DNA of 64,000 nucleotides. It comes from a virus. Of this stretch, positions 1-5,732 are shown one piece after another. The notes under the pieces are model-generated. The model was given only the letters and a program-made list of their open reading frames with translations. It was not told the DNA's origin and searched no databases. Each line of letters opens with the position of its first letter. The stretch's first letter is position 1. The DNA lies in the IMG/VR virus record IMGVR_UViG_3300000553_000006, positions 64,001 through 128,000 of that record, one strand, 5' to 3'. The position numbers were made by a program, and so were the translations under genes.

Positions 1-557
1 TTTGCTGTTTTGATCTTCTTCATAAGTGCAGCATGATCAGGATTGTTTGGATCTAGAGCAACACCGCCAGCCTTTTTCTCAGCTTTCTTCTTAGCATGCG
101 CAGCCATAGCTCTGGCTTTGTTTCGACTGGCTCTGTCTCTGGCAGCTGCAGCAGCGTTTCTTCTTGCTTCAGCGTTCTTACGATTTTGTTCTACTCGGTC
201 AAAAATAGCCTTTTCGACTTCTTGCTTTGCTTTTACAGAAGCATCACTTCTAGCTGTGTGTCCAGCAACACGAATTTCTTCTTTTTCTTTATGAGCAGCA
301 TTTCTTGCAGCAAGTCTTTGTTCATGATCTTGATTACGTTCAGCTCGACGCTTTTGACGATCAGCTTCGGCTTCTTGTTTTCTCTTTTGACGATCAGTTT
401 CCGCTGCGCTGTGCTTGGCTGCAGCAGCCTTCTGTAGTTTCTTCTTTCTAAAATGCTTTACAATTGCTCTTGGAATACTAGATGATACGTTTGAAGCAGT
501 TCTAAAACTGATTGCTTCAACTAATCTTGTTCCGAGTGTCTCATCATTATTTGACAT
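1..557 (-). CDS. Basic Ala/Lys/Arg-rich protein, C-terminus cut by window edge
   Basis: The reading frame opens at an ATG (555-557) and stays open to position 1, so about 185 codons are visible and the C-terminus is missing. After an ordinary start (MSNNDETLGTRLVEAIS) the protein becomes a long run of K, R, A, E and Q with repeated DRQKR-type segments, which looks like an extended charged helix or coiled coil. There is no signal peptide, membrane segment or catalytic motif. The start overlaps the stop of the preceding minus-strand gene by 11 bp, suggesting translational coupling. I do not recognise the family. A head-internal or nucleic-acid-binding role is only inferred from its basic composition and from the neighbouring capsid-targeted HAD gene. 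Confidence 0.7.
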   Translation of the reverse strand, partial: MSNNDETLGTRLVEAISFRTASNVSSSIPRAIVKHFRKKKLQKAAAAKHSAAETDRQKRKQEAEADRQKRRAERNQDHEQRLAARNAAHKEKEEIRVAGHTARSDASVKAKQEVEKAIFDRVEQNRKNAEARRNAAAAARDRASRNKARAMAAHAKKKAEKKAGGVALDPNNPDHAALMKKIKTA

Positions 558-1584
558 CTTTGTATCCTTTGATGTCCTTGAGTCTTTTAAGCTTCTTACC
601 TTGTTCTACAGCAGGATCATTACCTGGAGCATCTAGACCAGGTCCGCGAAGTCCACCAAGATCAGTTCCGTATGATTCGCTTGAATATTGTCCCTTACCT
701 GTTACGTAGTACTTACCTGTACCTTCATCACGTTGAACAATACCACCCCAACGTCGAGCCCAAGCGCGAGCTACTTCAAGATTGGCGAACATCTTTCCCT
801 TGGAAACAGGCGCATCACCATCTTCCTTAACGATTTTCTTCTTCTTGATCTTACCAAGAGTAGTTGTTGGTTCGTTGTAGACGTTGGCGTTGTCTGTAGT
901 TTGGTCGCCTTCTACTTCACCAGCAATCGTACCTTCAGCTGACAGCTTTGGCTTCTTTTTACCAGCAGTCATTGGTGCGTCACCAGCTCCAAGCATTTCT
1001 TGAACTTGCTTGACAAGTTTTTGTTGACGACGACGAGGCATCTGCTTGTTTGTGACTTTTGCTTCAAGATCCTTGTCAGCGCCAAGAACTACTTTAGCCT
1101 TGTCTTCACCAGCACGTTGGAATGGAACAACCGGACGACCTTCTTCATATACTGGATCTAGAGGAACTGCACCTGGCTGCGTTTTCTTAGACTTATACTT
1201 TGGTTTTTGTCCTGGAGTATCCTTGGCGTACTTATCAGAAAGACGAGTAGTTCCCTCGAATCCAGCACCATATTCTTCCTTGACATCAATCTTAGTGTCA
1301 ACAGGAGGAGTATTGTCTGTTACTGCGCGCTTTACTCGCTTCTCTGACTTCGTTACGTTTGGTGCTTCTCTGTGTCCACCCTTAGCTTTACCTGTCTCAG
1401 CAGCCTTAACTCTTTGAGCAAGAGTAGTTTCATTTGGTGGCTTGGCTGGAAGAGCATACGATTCGTTCGTATCCTTCGTTGGTGGATCGATGATGATTTG
1501 TTCTAGAGGCTCGCCAGTCAACGTCTTACCGTTACCTGATCCAGCTGACAGCATAGCCTTAATCTTGTCTAGAAACTTTCCCAT
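547..1584 (-). CDS. Low-complexity hypothetical protein (345 aa)
   Basis: The protein is rich in K, G, P, T and E and looks largely disordered. A short amphipathic start (MGKFLDKIKAML) leads into repeated basic and proline-rich stretches. Only the last 80 or so residues look folded (ARAWARRWGGIVQRD ... GKYYVTGKGQYSSESYGTD), followed by a basic tail. The start ATG follows TAGGTCGCT just after the HAD gene stop, so the two are probably co-transcribed. No family was recognised. Its composition resembles the 532-aa prohead-core-region protein elsewhere in this window, so a virion-internal role is possible but unproven. Confidence 0.75.
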   Translation of the reverse strand: MGKFLDKIKAMLSAGSGNGKTLTGEPLEQIIIDPPTKDTNESYALPAKPPNETTLAQRVKAAETGKAKGGHREAPNVTKSEKRVKRAVTDNTPPVDTKIDVKEEYGAGFEGTTRLSDKYAKDTPGQKPKYKSKKTQPGAVPLDPVYEEGRPVVPFQRAGEDKAKVVLGADKDLEAKVTNKQMPRRRQQKLVKQVQEMLGAGDAPMTAGKKKPKLSAEGTIAGEVEGDQTTDNANVYNEPTTTLGKIKKKKIVKEDGDAPVSKGKMFANLEVARAWARRWGGIVQRDEGTGKYYVTGKGQYSSESYGTDLGGLRGPGLDAPGNDPAVEQGKKLKRLKDIKGYKDVK

Positions 1585-1590
1585 AGCGAC

Positions 1591-2220
1591 CTATACTTTC
1601 GTTGTTGTTATTTTTGTCTTTCCACTATTAGGATCATGATCAACGTGGTGAGCATTAAAGGTTACAGTAGGATGTTCTTTCTTCAAGCTCAAAAAGTGTT
1701 CGAGATTAGGATGATGATCGTCGTATAGATGAACATCCTTATACCCATGCTTATTTATGAGTTCATGAACAACTCGCTTCTTGTTGTCTGGTGCAGTTCC
1801 TCCAAGATTCCCTGCTCGTCTTACATGGACTTTATCAGTATCGATACCGTGTCTACCAAGGTGTCTACTGAAATGATCTTTGTCATCCATGTCTGATCTG
1901 GCGGTCAGGATCTCAGCCTTTCCGCCTTTACCTACAATCGAATGCAGTTTCTTTAATGTCTTCTTAATGGGTTTTGCTGTATCAGAAAATATCTTAGAGT
2001 TTCTAAACTCCGAGAAATCATGTGAATGACCATGAGGAAGCTTGTAACTGTTAAACTCTCCAGAATTGAGAGTCTTGACTCGCTTACCTTTGTGGTCATT
2101 CACATGCACTTTAACACCAGTCCCGTCTTTGGGATGGCGGAATAAAGTGTCATCTAAATCAAAGAAGTGAATTGATTTGTGATCAGCTTCTTCAGTAATG
2201 TAGTCTTGAAAAGTTTTCAT
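1591..2220 (-). CDS. HAD-superfamily phosphatase with T4-type capsid-targeting N-terminus
   Basis: The HAD motifs are present in order. Motif I is FDLDDTLF, with nucleophile D21 and acid/base D23. Motif II is LTARSD (T106). Lysines near 147-148 could be motif III. Motif IV is YDDHHPNL (D167, D168). A phosphohydrolase on a nucleotide, nucleic acid end or small metabolite is expected. The first ten residues, MKTFQDYITE, closely match the MKTYQEFIAE capsid-targeting sequence of T4 internal proteins. They end in I-T-E, which fits the gp21 protease rule (I/L)-x-E. The protein is very His-rich. Inference: it is packaged in the prohead, trimmed after E10 and injected with DNA. The enzyme class is well supported; packaging is a hypothesis. 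Confidence 0.85.
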   Translation of the reverse strand: MKTFQDYITEEADHKSIHFFDLDDTLFRHPKDGTGVKVHVNDHKGKRVKTLNSGEFNSYKLPHGHSHDFSEFRNSKIFSDTAKPIKKTLKKLHSIVGKGGKAEILTARSDMDDKDHFSRHLGRHGIDTDKVHVRRAGNLGGTAPDNKKRVVHELINKHGYKDVHLYDDHHPNLEHFLSLKKEHPTVTFNAHHVDHDPNSGKTKITTTKV

Positions 2221-2248
2221 ATATCCATCATAGCTGTTTACAGACTAT

Positions 2249-2725
2249 TTAGGAAAACCACTCCGGAACTTCTCGGTGTGACCATTTCGCCATATAAGCT
2301 TTGTCACCGCGATAGTAATTACGATAGGCGTCCACAGGATTGTCTGTCTTAAATTCGTCAGGCATGCACTGCGGAATCGGAGTCAGATAACCAACAGGAA
2401 TGTTCTTTGGCAGAGACATTAGAGTCTTACGAAGCTTCTTGTCAGTTGCATGAGTCTTACTGTAACGATGAGTGTATTCATCACATAGATCGGTAAACAA
2501 ACAGTAGAGCCAAGTGTAGTTGTTGTTCGATTCGCGAACCCACTTAGCTGAAGGATGATTCGCATGAGTTTTGCGATACAGTCCTTCAGGTACATTTTCA
2601 CCATCTAGAACATGGTGAGCAGTAGACAGCAACTGAGCATACTCAAGAATCATCTTGACGACATGCTTGTCGCAATGCATTGCTGCATTGGTCTTAGTGT
2701 TTTTGTCCAGCAAGAAAATGTTCAT
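2249..2725 (-). CDS. Conserved phage protein with HCDKHVVKM motif
   Basis: This 158-aa protein starts at the ATG giving MNIFLLDKNTKT. An upstream in-frame start exists at 2794, but it would run through the neighbouring small gene and the extra residues do not fit the family. Conserved blocks are HCDKHVVKMILE near the N-terminus, THANHPSAKWVRES in the middle, and TPIPQCMPDEF with DAYRNYYRGDKA at the end. I know this pattern from a widespread phage family usually left as hypothetical, and I cannot assign a reaction. Conserved His, Cys and Asp residues suggest metal binding. It begins inside the end of the preceding 50-aa gene. Confidence 0.8.
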   Translation of the reverse strand: MNIFLLDKNTKTNAAMHCDKHVVKMILEYAQLLSTAHHVLDGENVPEGLYRKTHANHPSAKWVRESNNNYTWLYCLFTDLCDEYTHRYSKTHATDKKLRKTLMSLPKNIPVGYLTPIPQCMPDEFKTDNPVDAYRNYYRGDKAYMAKWSHREVPEWFS

Positions 2726-2846
2726 TACGATTCCAGTCGATGTTCTTTTCGTGACGAAGGACGAGACCATTATCGGTAGACCACATTTGGCCATACTCGA
2801 ATTTCCAGAGACGCTTGCGGTCTGGCTTGTTCATACTAATCTTCAT
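2694..2846 (-). CDS. Small hypothetical protein (50 aa)
   Basis: Frame MKISMNKPDRKRLWK ... LAGQKH. Its ATG overlaps the TAA of the upstream 98-aa gene (TAATG), and its end overlaps the start of the HCDKHVVKM gene by 32 bp. Both overlaps fit the packing seen throughout this genome, which is the main reason to call it. No domain is recognised; it is basic and aromatic. A second in-frame ATG lies four codons in. Confidence 0.5.
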   Translation of the reverse strand: MKISMNKPDRKRLWKFEYGQMWSTDNGLVLRHEKNIDWNRNEHFLAGQKH

Positions 2847-3142
2847 TAGAAATGTCTCCACTCATACTCAGAATTACCAGTCTTAAATTGAATCGTGCGA
2901 ATATCTTCGTCAGTTGTATCTGACAAAATCTCGGTGATAATAGTAGTCTGCCACCAGTCTTGAGCAGAATAAGAACGACCATAATGAGAACCAACTCGCA
3001 TGGCTACGCCAACACGAGGAATACCTGGCTCTTCTTCTTTAACATCAACAATTTTACCTTCGTCATAAACTGGAACCAGAGCCAGAGACATTTGACCTGA
3101 GTCGCCAGCATTATCGCGTGTACGTCGTAGAGAATAGGGCAT
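2846..3142 (-). CDS. Hypothetical protein (98 aa)
   Basis: Small soluble protein with no signal peptide or membrane helix. The mid part GIPRVGVAMRVGSHYGRSY and the C-terminal half look like a beta-rich small domain. No family is recognised. It sits 1 bp after the deaminase stop and its TAA overlaps the start of the next small gene, so it is an internal cistron of the same operon. Confidence 0.65.
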   Translation of the reverse strand: MPYSLRRTRDNAGDSGQMSLALVPVYDEGKIVDVKEEEPGIPRVGVAMRVGSHYGRSYSAQDWWQTTIITEILSDTTDEDIRTIQFKTGNSEYEWRHF

Positions 3143-3143
3143 G

Positions 3144-3554
3144 TTACCTCACAAGATATTCATAAGTGTTTTCGTCAGTAGAATAGATAACTTCTGGAAT
3201 GCGATACTTACGAATCGCCTTCATACATCCAGCACAAGGCTTGGCAATCCCGAGAATCAGAGTCTTATCGTGTGTTGATACACACTTTACTCGTGATACG
3301 TAAAGAGTGCACTTAGAAAGAAGCTCAGGATCGTTAAGTCGAAGAGCGTTCTTAATCGCGTCGATCTCTGCGTGGAGATAGATACAATCCTCATTCTTCG
3401 AGAACCTTCTTTGTAGTGGATGTGTCTTCTTTTGATTGAAGCCAATCGAGATAATCTCGTTGCGAATAGCCAAAACAGCACCAACCTTGGCCGAGGAAAA
3501 TCTCTCGGCGGAAGCAGCAATGTTTTCTACAGTTCTGATAATCTTTCCGTTCAT
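3144..3554 (-). CDS. Zinc-dependent cytidine/deoxycytidylate-type deaminase
   Basis: The CDA-fold signature is complete: H61-A-E63 (LHAEIDAIKNAL) supplies one zinc ligand and the catalytic Glu, and PCAGC (C107, C110) supplies the other two ligands. At 136 aa it matches small phage deaminases, which commonly convert dCMP to dUMP, but the sequence does not fix the substrate, and it could act on a free base or nucleoside. A sigma70-like promoter (3561-3589) sits so close that transcription would begin at or next to the ATG, and no Shine-Dalgarno is visible, so the mRNA may be leaderless. It would take part in pyrimidine nucleotide supply. Confidence 0.82.
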   Translation of the reverse strand: MNGKIIRTVENIAASAERFSSAKVGAVLAIRNEIISIGFNQKKTHPLQRRFSKNEDCIYLHAEIDAIKNALRLNDPELLSKCTLYVSRVKCVSTHDKTLILGIAKPCAGCMKAIRKYRIPEVIYSTDENTYEYLVR

Positions 3555-3560
3555 GGTTCA

Positions 3561-3589
3561 ATCATACCCTGATACGGAATTAAAGTCAA
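3561..3589 (-). promoter_or_regulatory. Sigma70-like promoter before deaminase
   Basis: TTGACT (3584-3589), a 17-bp spacer, then TATGAT (3561-3566), read on the minus strand. The ATG of the deaminase at 3554 lies about where transcription should start. Confidence 0.65.
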
Positions 3590-3747
3590 AGTGGTTTTTC
3601 TAAAACCCATCCTTTGATTGGATCGAAATAAGTGTTGCAGCTGAAAAGATTCTCTAGCTTAGAAGCCACAATCATGGATTCCTTATCGCTAAAGGTCAGA
3701 ACTTCCACCGGCTTGGTGTCGTGTTCCATAATCAACTCATCTTGCAT
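3586..3747 (-). CDS. Small hypothetical protein (53 aa)
   Basis: Frame MQDELIMEHDTKPVEVLTF ... GWVLEKPL. The start is preceded by a strong Shine-Dalgarno, AGGAGAAGTAA, which lies inside the last codons of the upstream 72-aa gene (11-bp overlap). The ribosome site and the overlap together make it a convincing gene. No family is recognised. Its 3' end overlaps the -35 box of the deaminase promoter. Confidence 0.65.
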   Translation of the reverse strand: MQDELIMEHDTKPVEVLTFSDKESMIVASKLENLFSCNTYFDPIKGWVLEKPL

Positions 3748-3955
3748 TTACTTCTCCTGTTACTGTTGACAAATACCTGATTGGATAATCTTTATCGGGT
3801 GGATTATCTAACACCACAATACAACTCTCGTTGTATATGCTCTGAATGACTGCAGTATAACGAATGGGAGTTTCAGTTATCGTAGCTGTCCCATCAGCGT
3901 TTAGCTTACCGACAGACTTCGTAGAGTCGTACTGTATTCTGTCACCAATATTCAT
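3737..3955 (-). CDS. Small hypothetical protein (72 aa)
   Basis: The start was placed at the ATG giving MNIGDRIQYDSTKSVG, with AGGATTCGAA upstream. A longer frame to 4006 exists but would begin inside the tRNA-Ser gene, so it is not credible. The protein looks like a single small beta-barrel (IGDRIQY ... IRYTAVIQSI ... CIVVLDNPPD). No family is recognised. It is the first gene after the tRNA cluster in the direction of transcription. Confidence 0.6.
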   Translation of the reverse strand: MNIGDRIQYDSTKSVGKLNADGTATITETPIRYTAVIQSIYNESCIVVLDNPPDKDYPIRYLSTVTGEVNAR

Positions 3956-3969
3956 TTCGAATCCTAAAA

Positions 3970-4059
3970 TGGCGGATGGTATAGGAATCGAACCTATCCG
4001 ACCCATTACAGGTCGTACTGTTTAGCAAACAGCTGCAATTGCCACACTGCCCACCATCC
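3970..4059 (-). tRNA. tRNA-Ser (GCU)
   Basis: 90 nt including an encoded CCA. The acceptor GGATGGT pairs fully with ACCATCC; the discriminator is G. The anticodon stem GCTGT/ACAGT holds loop TTGCTAA, anticodon GCU. A long class II variable arm (CGACC/GGTCG) and a T arm ATAGG-TTCGATT-CCTAT confirm serine. It would read AGC and AGU codons. Confidence 0.93.
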
Positions 4060-4065
4060 AAAAAA

Positions 4066-4140
4066 TGGTACTAGAGGAAGGTACCGCCCCTTCTACCACA
4101 GAGCTGTCAGCTCTGGCCCTCGCTTCTCGGACTCTCTAGT
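4066..4140 (-). tRNA. tRNA-like RNA, anticodon GAC (Val-type), atypical D and T loops
   Basis: 75 nt lying between two tRNA-Ser genes. The acceptor ACTAGAG pairs fully with CTCTAGT, followed by A and an encoded CCA. The anticodon stem CAGAG/CTCTG closes a 7-nt loop CTGACAG with U33 and A37, giving GAC. The T stem GAAGG/CCTTC is perfect, but its loop is GGCGGTA instead of the usual TTCRANY. The D stem is short (TCC/GGG) and the D loop GAGAAGCGA lacks the GG pair. The overall length is normal. It is either a divergent tRNA-Val, a decayed tRNA or a tRNA mimic. Confidence 0.6.
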
Positions 4141-4141
4141 A

Positions 4142-4235
4142 TGGAGGTAGGTGTGAGATTCGAACTCACGGAACCCCTTCCGAGGTCCTCTTGTTTTCAA
4201 GACAAGCGCAATCAACCTGACTCTGCCAACCTACC
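4142..4235 (-). tRNA. tRNA-Ser (UGA)
   Basis: 94 nt including an encoded CCA. GGTAGGT pairs with ACCTACC. The anticodon stem CTTGT/ACAAG closes loop CTTGAAA, anticodon UGA. There is a long variable arm, and the T arm is GTGAG-TTCGAAT-CTCAC. The discriminator base reads U, unusual for tRNA-Ser, where G is normal. It would read UCA and related serine codons. Confidence 0.92.
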
Positions 4236-4367
4236 GTGTTTTTCTGTCTTTCTTCGATATTCTTCCTTTTCCTTGAAGCGACCTTTATTATTGCCGCGCC
4301 AACGGTGAGGAGTGCATAGACTACAACGAATGGATCGTTTTGTTTTCTTGCGTTTGAAGTTAGACAT
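4212..4367 (-). CDS. Small basic CxxC protein (51 aa)
   Basis: Frame MSNFKRKKTKRSIRCSLC, then TPHRWRGNNKGR and a basic tail. The start has an excellent Shine-Dalgarno (AAAGGAGAACG). The CSLCTPHRWRGNNKGR segment resembles a common tiny phage protein of unknown function with a CxxC-x-PHK motif, so it may bind zinc or nucleic acid. Its last 8 codons overlap the 5' end of the tRNA-Ser(UGA) gene, which is odd and lowers confidence, although the strong ribosome site supports translation. Confidence 0.55.
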   Translation of the reverse strand: MSNFKRKKTKRSIRCSLCTPHRWRGNNKGRFKEKEEYRRKTEKHGRLAESG

Positions 4368-4376
4368 CGTTCTCCT

Positions 4377-4670
4377 TTATCGTAAAATCCCCATGATCGC
4401 CTTTTCCTTTAGCAGGAAGTAGACTTCGCCATAGACAGTGATATTGTCAACAGCACCACGGTGATAGATAACCTTGTCACCAACTTGAACAGTCAGAGGA
4501 ATAACATTCCCGCCATCGACGAGACCCTTACCAACAGCGACAACTTCGGCTGTTTGGAAAAGATCTTGAGTGCTATTTTGCGGAAGCATAATACCACCCT
4601 TGGTCAACTGACTATTCGCGATTGGATTAATCAAAACATAATCGTGTAATGGTTCAAAACTAAGACTCAT
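4377..4670 (-). CDS. groES: GroES-family co-chaperonin (Cpn10)
   Basis: At 97 aa this has the usual bacterial GroES length. Visible family features are the N-terminal LHDYVLINPI strand, a mobile loop with GGIMLPQ (the hydrophobic tripeptide IML that docks on GroEL), VVAVGKGL and the roof region, VGDKVIYHRGA, and the C-terminal YFLLKEKAIMGIL. It should cap the host GroEL during capsid protein folding. T4 does this with gp31, which has almost no sequence likeness to GroES, whereas this copy is plainly bacterial-type. The start has AAGGA eight bases upstream. It lies among the tRNA genes and is followed by the 51-aa gene. Confidence 0.9.
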   Translation of the reverse strand: MSLSFEPLHDYVLINPIANSQLTKGGIMLPQNSTQDLFQTAEVVAVGKGLVDGGNVIPLTVQVGDKVIYHRGAVDNITVYGEVYFLLKEKAIMGILR

Positions 4671-4694
4671 TCATATCATCCTTACTAAGAAAAA

Positions 4695-4780
4695 TGGCTC
4701 GCACTCAAGGTATCGAACCTTGCAGCCTTTCAGCGATCCGGTTAACAGCCGGTCCCGTTCACCATGCTCGGTCAGTGCGA
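4695..4780 (-). tRNA. tRNA with GUU (Asn) anticodon and long variable arm
   Basis: 86 nt including an encoded CCA. TCGCACT pairs with AGTGCGA; the discriminator is G. The anticodon loop CTGTTAA gives GUU. The T arm CAAGG-TTCGATA-CCTTG is canonical and the D loop has GG. The variable region is about 14 nt and can form a GCT/GGC stem with a GAAA tetraloop, a class II feature that standard tRNA-Asn lacks. The first anticodon-stem pair is an A:A mismatch. tRNA-Asn by anticodon; charging identity is uncertain. Confidence 0.85.
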
Positions 4781-4792
4781 TCAGTGTTTTAT

Positions 4793-5242
4793 TTATGCCG
4801 CAAATTTATTACGTACAGCGTGGTCAGCAGCGTGTGTGCTGGCCCATGCGTGAGGCTTCAGAATTGGGTCGAAACCGAATGATCCACGAACATATCCCAA
4901 CGCTTCTTTCACAGCCACGTTTGACTTGTGCTTGGCGTTAGTGTTGATGTCCAGGTGGATTTCCATGTGACGATCACCAATTACTTCGATCAATTCAGAA
5001 GCAGCTTCCACAGCGTAGCCAACTTCAGTTAGCAGACGTTGCTTCATGTTGCCGTAGTCAGGAAGTACCACTGACTTGTGGAACAGCTTACATCCGTGCT
5101 TCGTATCGTAGTGAAGAACGACTACGGTTGAGTAACGAGCGTACCAAACCTTGTCCTTCTTAAAACGAATTGAGTCACAGCCGATGTAGACTGATGATTC
5201 CTTGCTTGATCTACGTATCGCTTCTCTGGCTTCTTCTATCAT
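4793..5242 (-). CDS. RNase H-fold protein, YkuK/DUF458-like
   Basis: 149 aa. The N-terminal strand YIGCDSIRF carries the first acidic residue (D23) expected of an RNase H fold. A hairpin (WYARYSTVVVLHYD), the segment MEIHLDINTNAKHKSN and the C-terminal HAWASTHAADHAV follow, which is the pattern of YkuK-type proteins common in phages. Members have conserved acidic and His residues consistent with metal-dependent nuclease chemistry, but no activity can be claimed here. It overlaps the SprT-like gene by 32 bp and precedes the GUU tRNA. Confidence 0.65.
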   Translation of the reverse strand: MIEEAREAIRRSSKESSVYIGCDSIRFKKDKVWYARYSTVVVLHYDTKHGCKLFHKSVVLPDYGNMKQRLLTEVGYAVEAASELIEVIGDRHMEIHLDINTNAKHKSNVAVKEALGYVRGSFGFDPILKPHAWASTHAADHAVRNKFAA

Positions 5243-5678
5243 GACTATACCTCTTGTACTCTCTATATAGTTCTACTTCCTTAGTAAACGCTTCAATTTC
5301 CCATGGTCGACTCGTATATTCCGTATCGTCATATACTTGTTTCGCCCATTTGAATCGCTTACCGCCACCCACGTCTTTCAATTCGCCCTTGGCATATTGC
5401 TTTACGTGGACCATTTCATGAGCAAGTGTTTGAAGTAGCTCATCTAATGGAACCTTATTTAGTAGTTCTATCTCAAAATCTCGAGGTCGCGGATGGTCTA
5501 AATCAGTAAAAGCACAATATCCAAGCACATCCAGATCACGCTTTAGCATGATTTCTAGATAAATGTTGGGCGACAATCGTTTAGAGAACAATTTGGAAGC
5601 GAAAAATTCAGCAGCCTCCTTGAGTTCTATCTTTAGATTTGTATCGCGTGTTCCTCTGATTTTAATTTCCATACGCAC
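5211..5678 (-). CDS. SprT-like zinc metallopeptidase-type protein
   Basis: 155 aa. TLAHEMVHVKQY carries the HExxH zinc-binding motif (H87, E88, H91). The downstream RPWEIEA segment offers the third ligand position typical of SprT-like or other small phage metallopeptidases. Cellular SprT/Spartan proteins cleave DNA-bound proteins, which would suit a replication-associated gene, but the substrate here is unknown. The frame opens at a GTG with AGGAG four bases before it; an ATG two codons later is the alternative start. A weak sigma70-like promoter lies just upstream. Confidence 0.72.
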   Translation of the reverse strand: MRMEIKIRGTRDTNLKIELKEAAEFFASKLFSKRLSPNIYLEIMLKRDLDVLGYCAFTDLDHPRPRDFEIELLNKVPLDELLQTLAHEMVHVKQYAKGELKDVGGGKRFKWAKQVYDDTEYTSRPWEIEAFTKEVELYREYKRYSHDRRSQRSDT

Positions 5679-5696
5679 TCAACTCCTACTAAGCCA

Positions 5697-5725
5697 ATCA
5701 TACTGTATGGGCTATTTAATAGCAA
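5697..5725 (-). promoter_or_regulatory. Possible sigma70-like promoter before SprT-like gene
   Basis: TTGCTA (5720-5725), 17-bp spacer, TATGAT (5697-5702) on the minus strand. The -35 matches the consensus at four of six positions. It lies just inside the start of the gap after gp41. Confidence 0.4.
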
Positions 5726-5732
5726 GCACCAT

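Noticed and set aside
43-942. Overlapping plus-strand frames at the left edge
   Set aside because: The minus strand carries two continuous genes here with proper starts and overlap; the plus frames are Ser/Phe/Leu-rich antisense shadows.
3737-4006. 89-codon version of the small gene starting inside tRNA-Ser(GCU)
   Set aside because: The upstream part is the complement of the tRNA T arm and acceptor; the internal ATG with AGGA is the credible start.
4781-4800. CATAAATA box just before the GUU tRNA
   Set aside because: It overlaps the stop codon of the RNase H-fold gene and its match depends on that stop; no evidence that the tRNA has its own late promoter.
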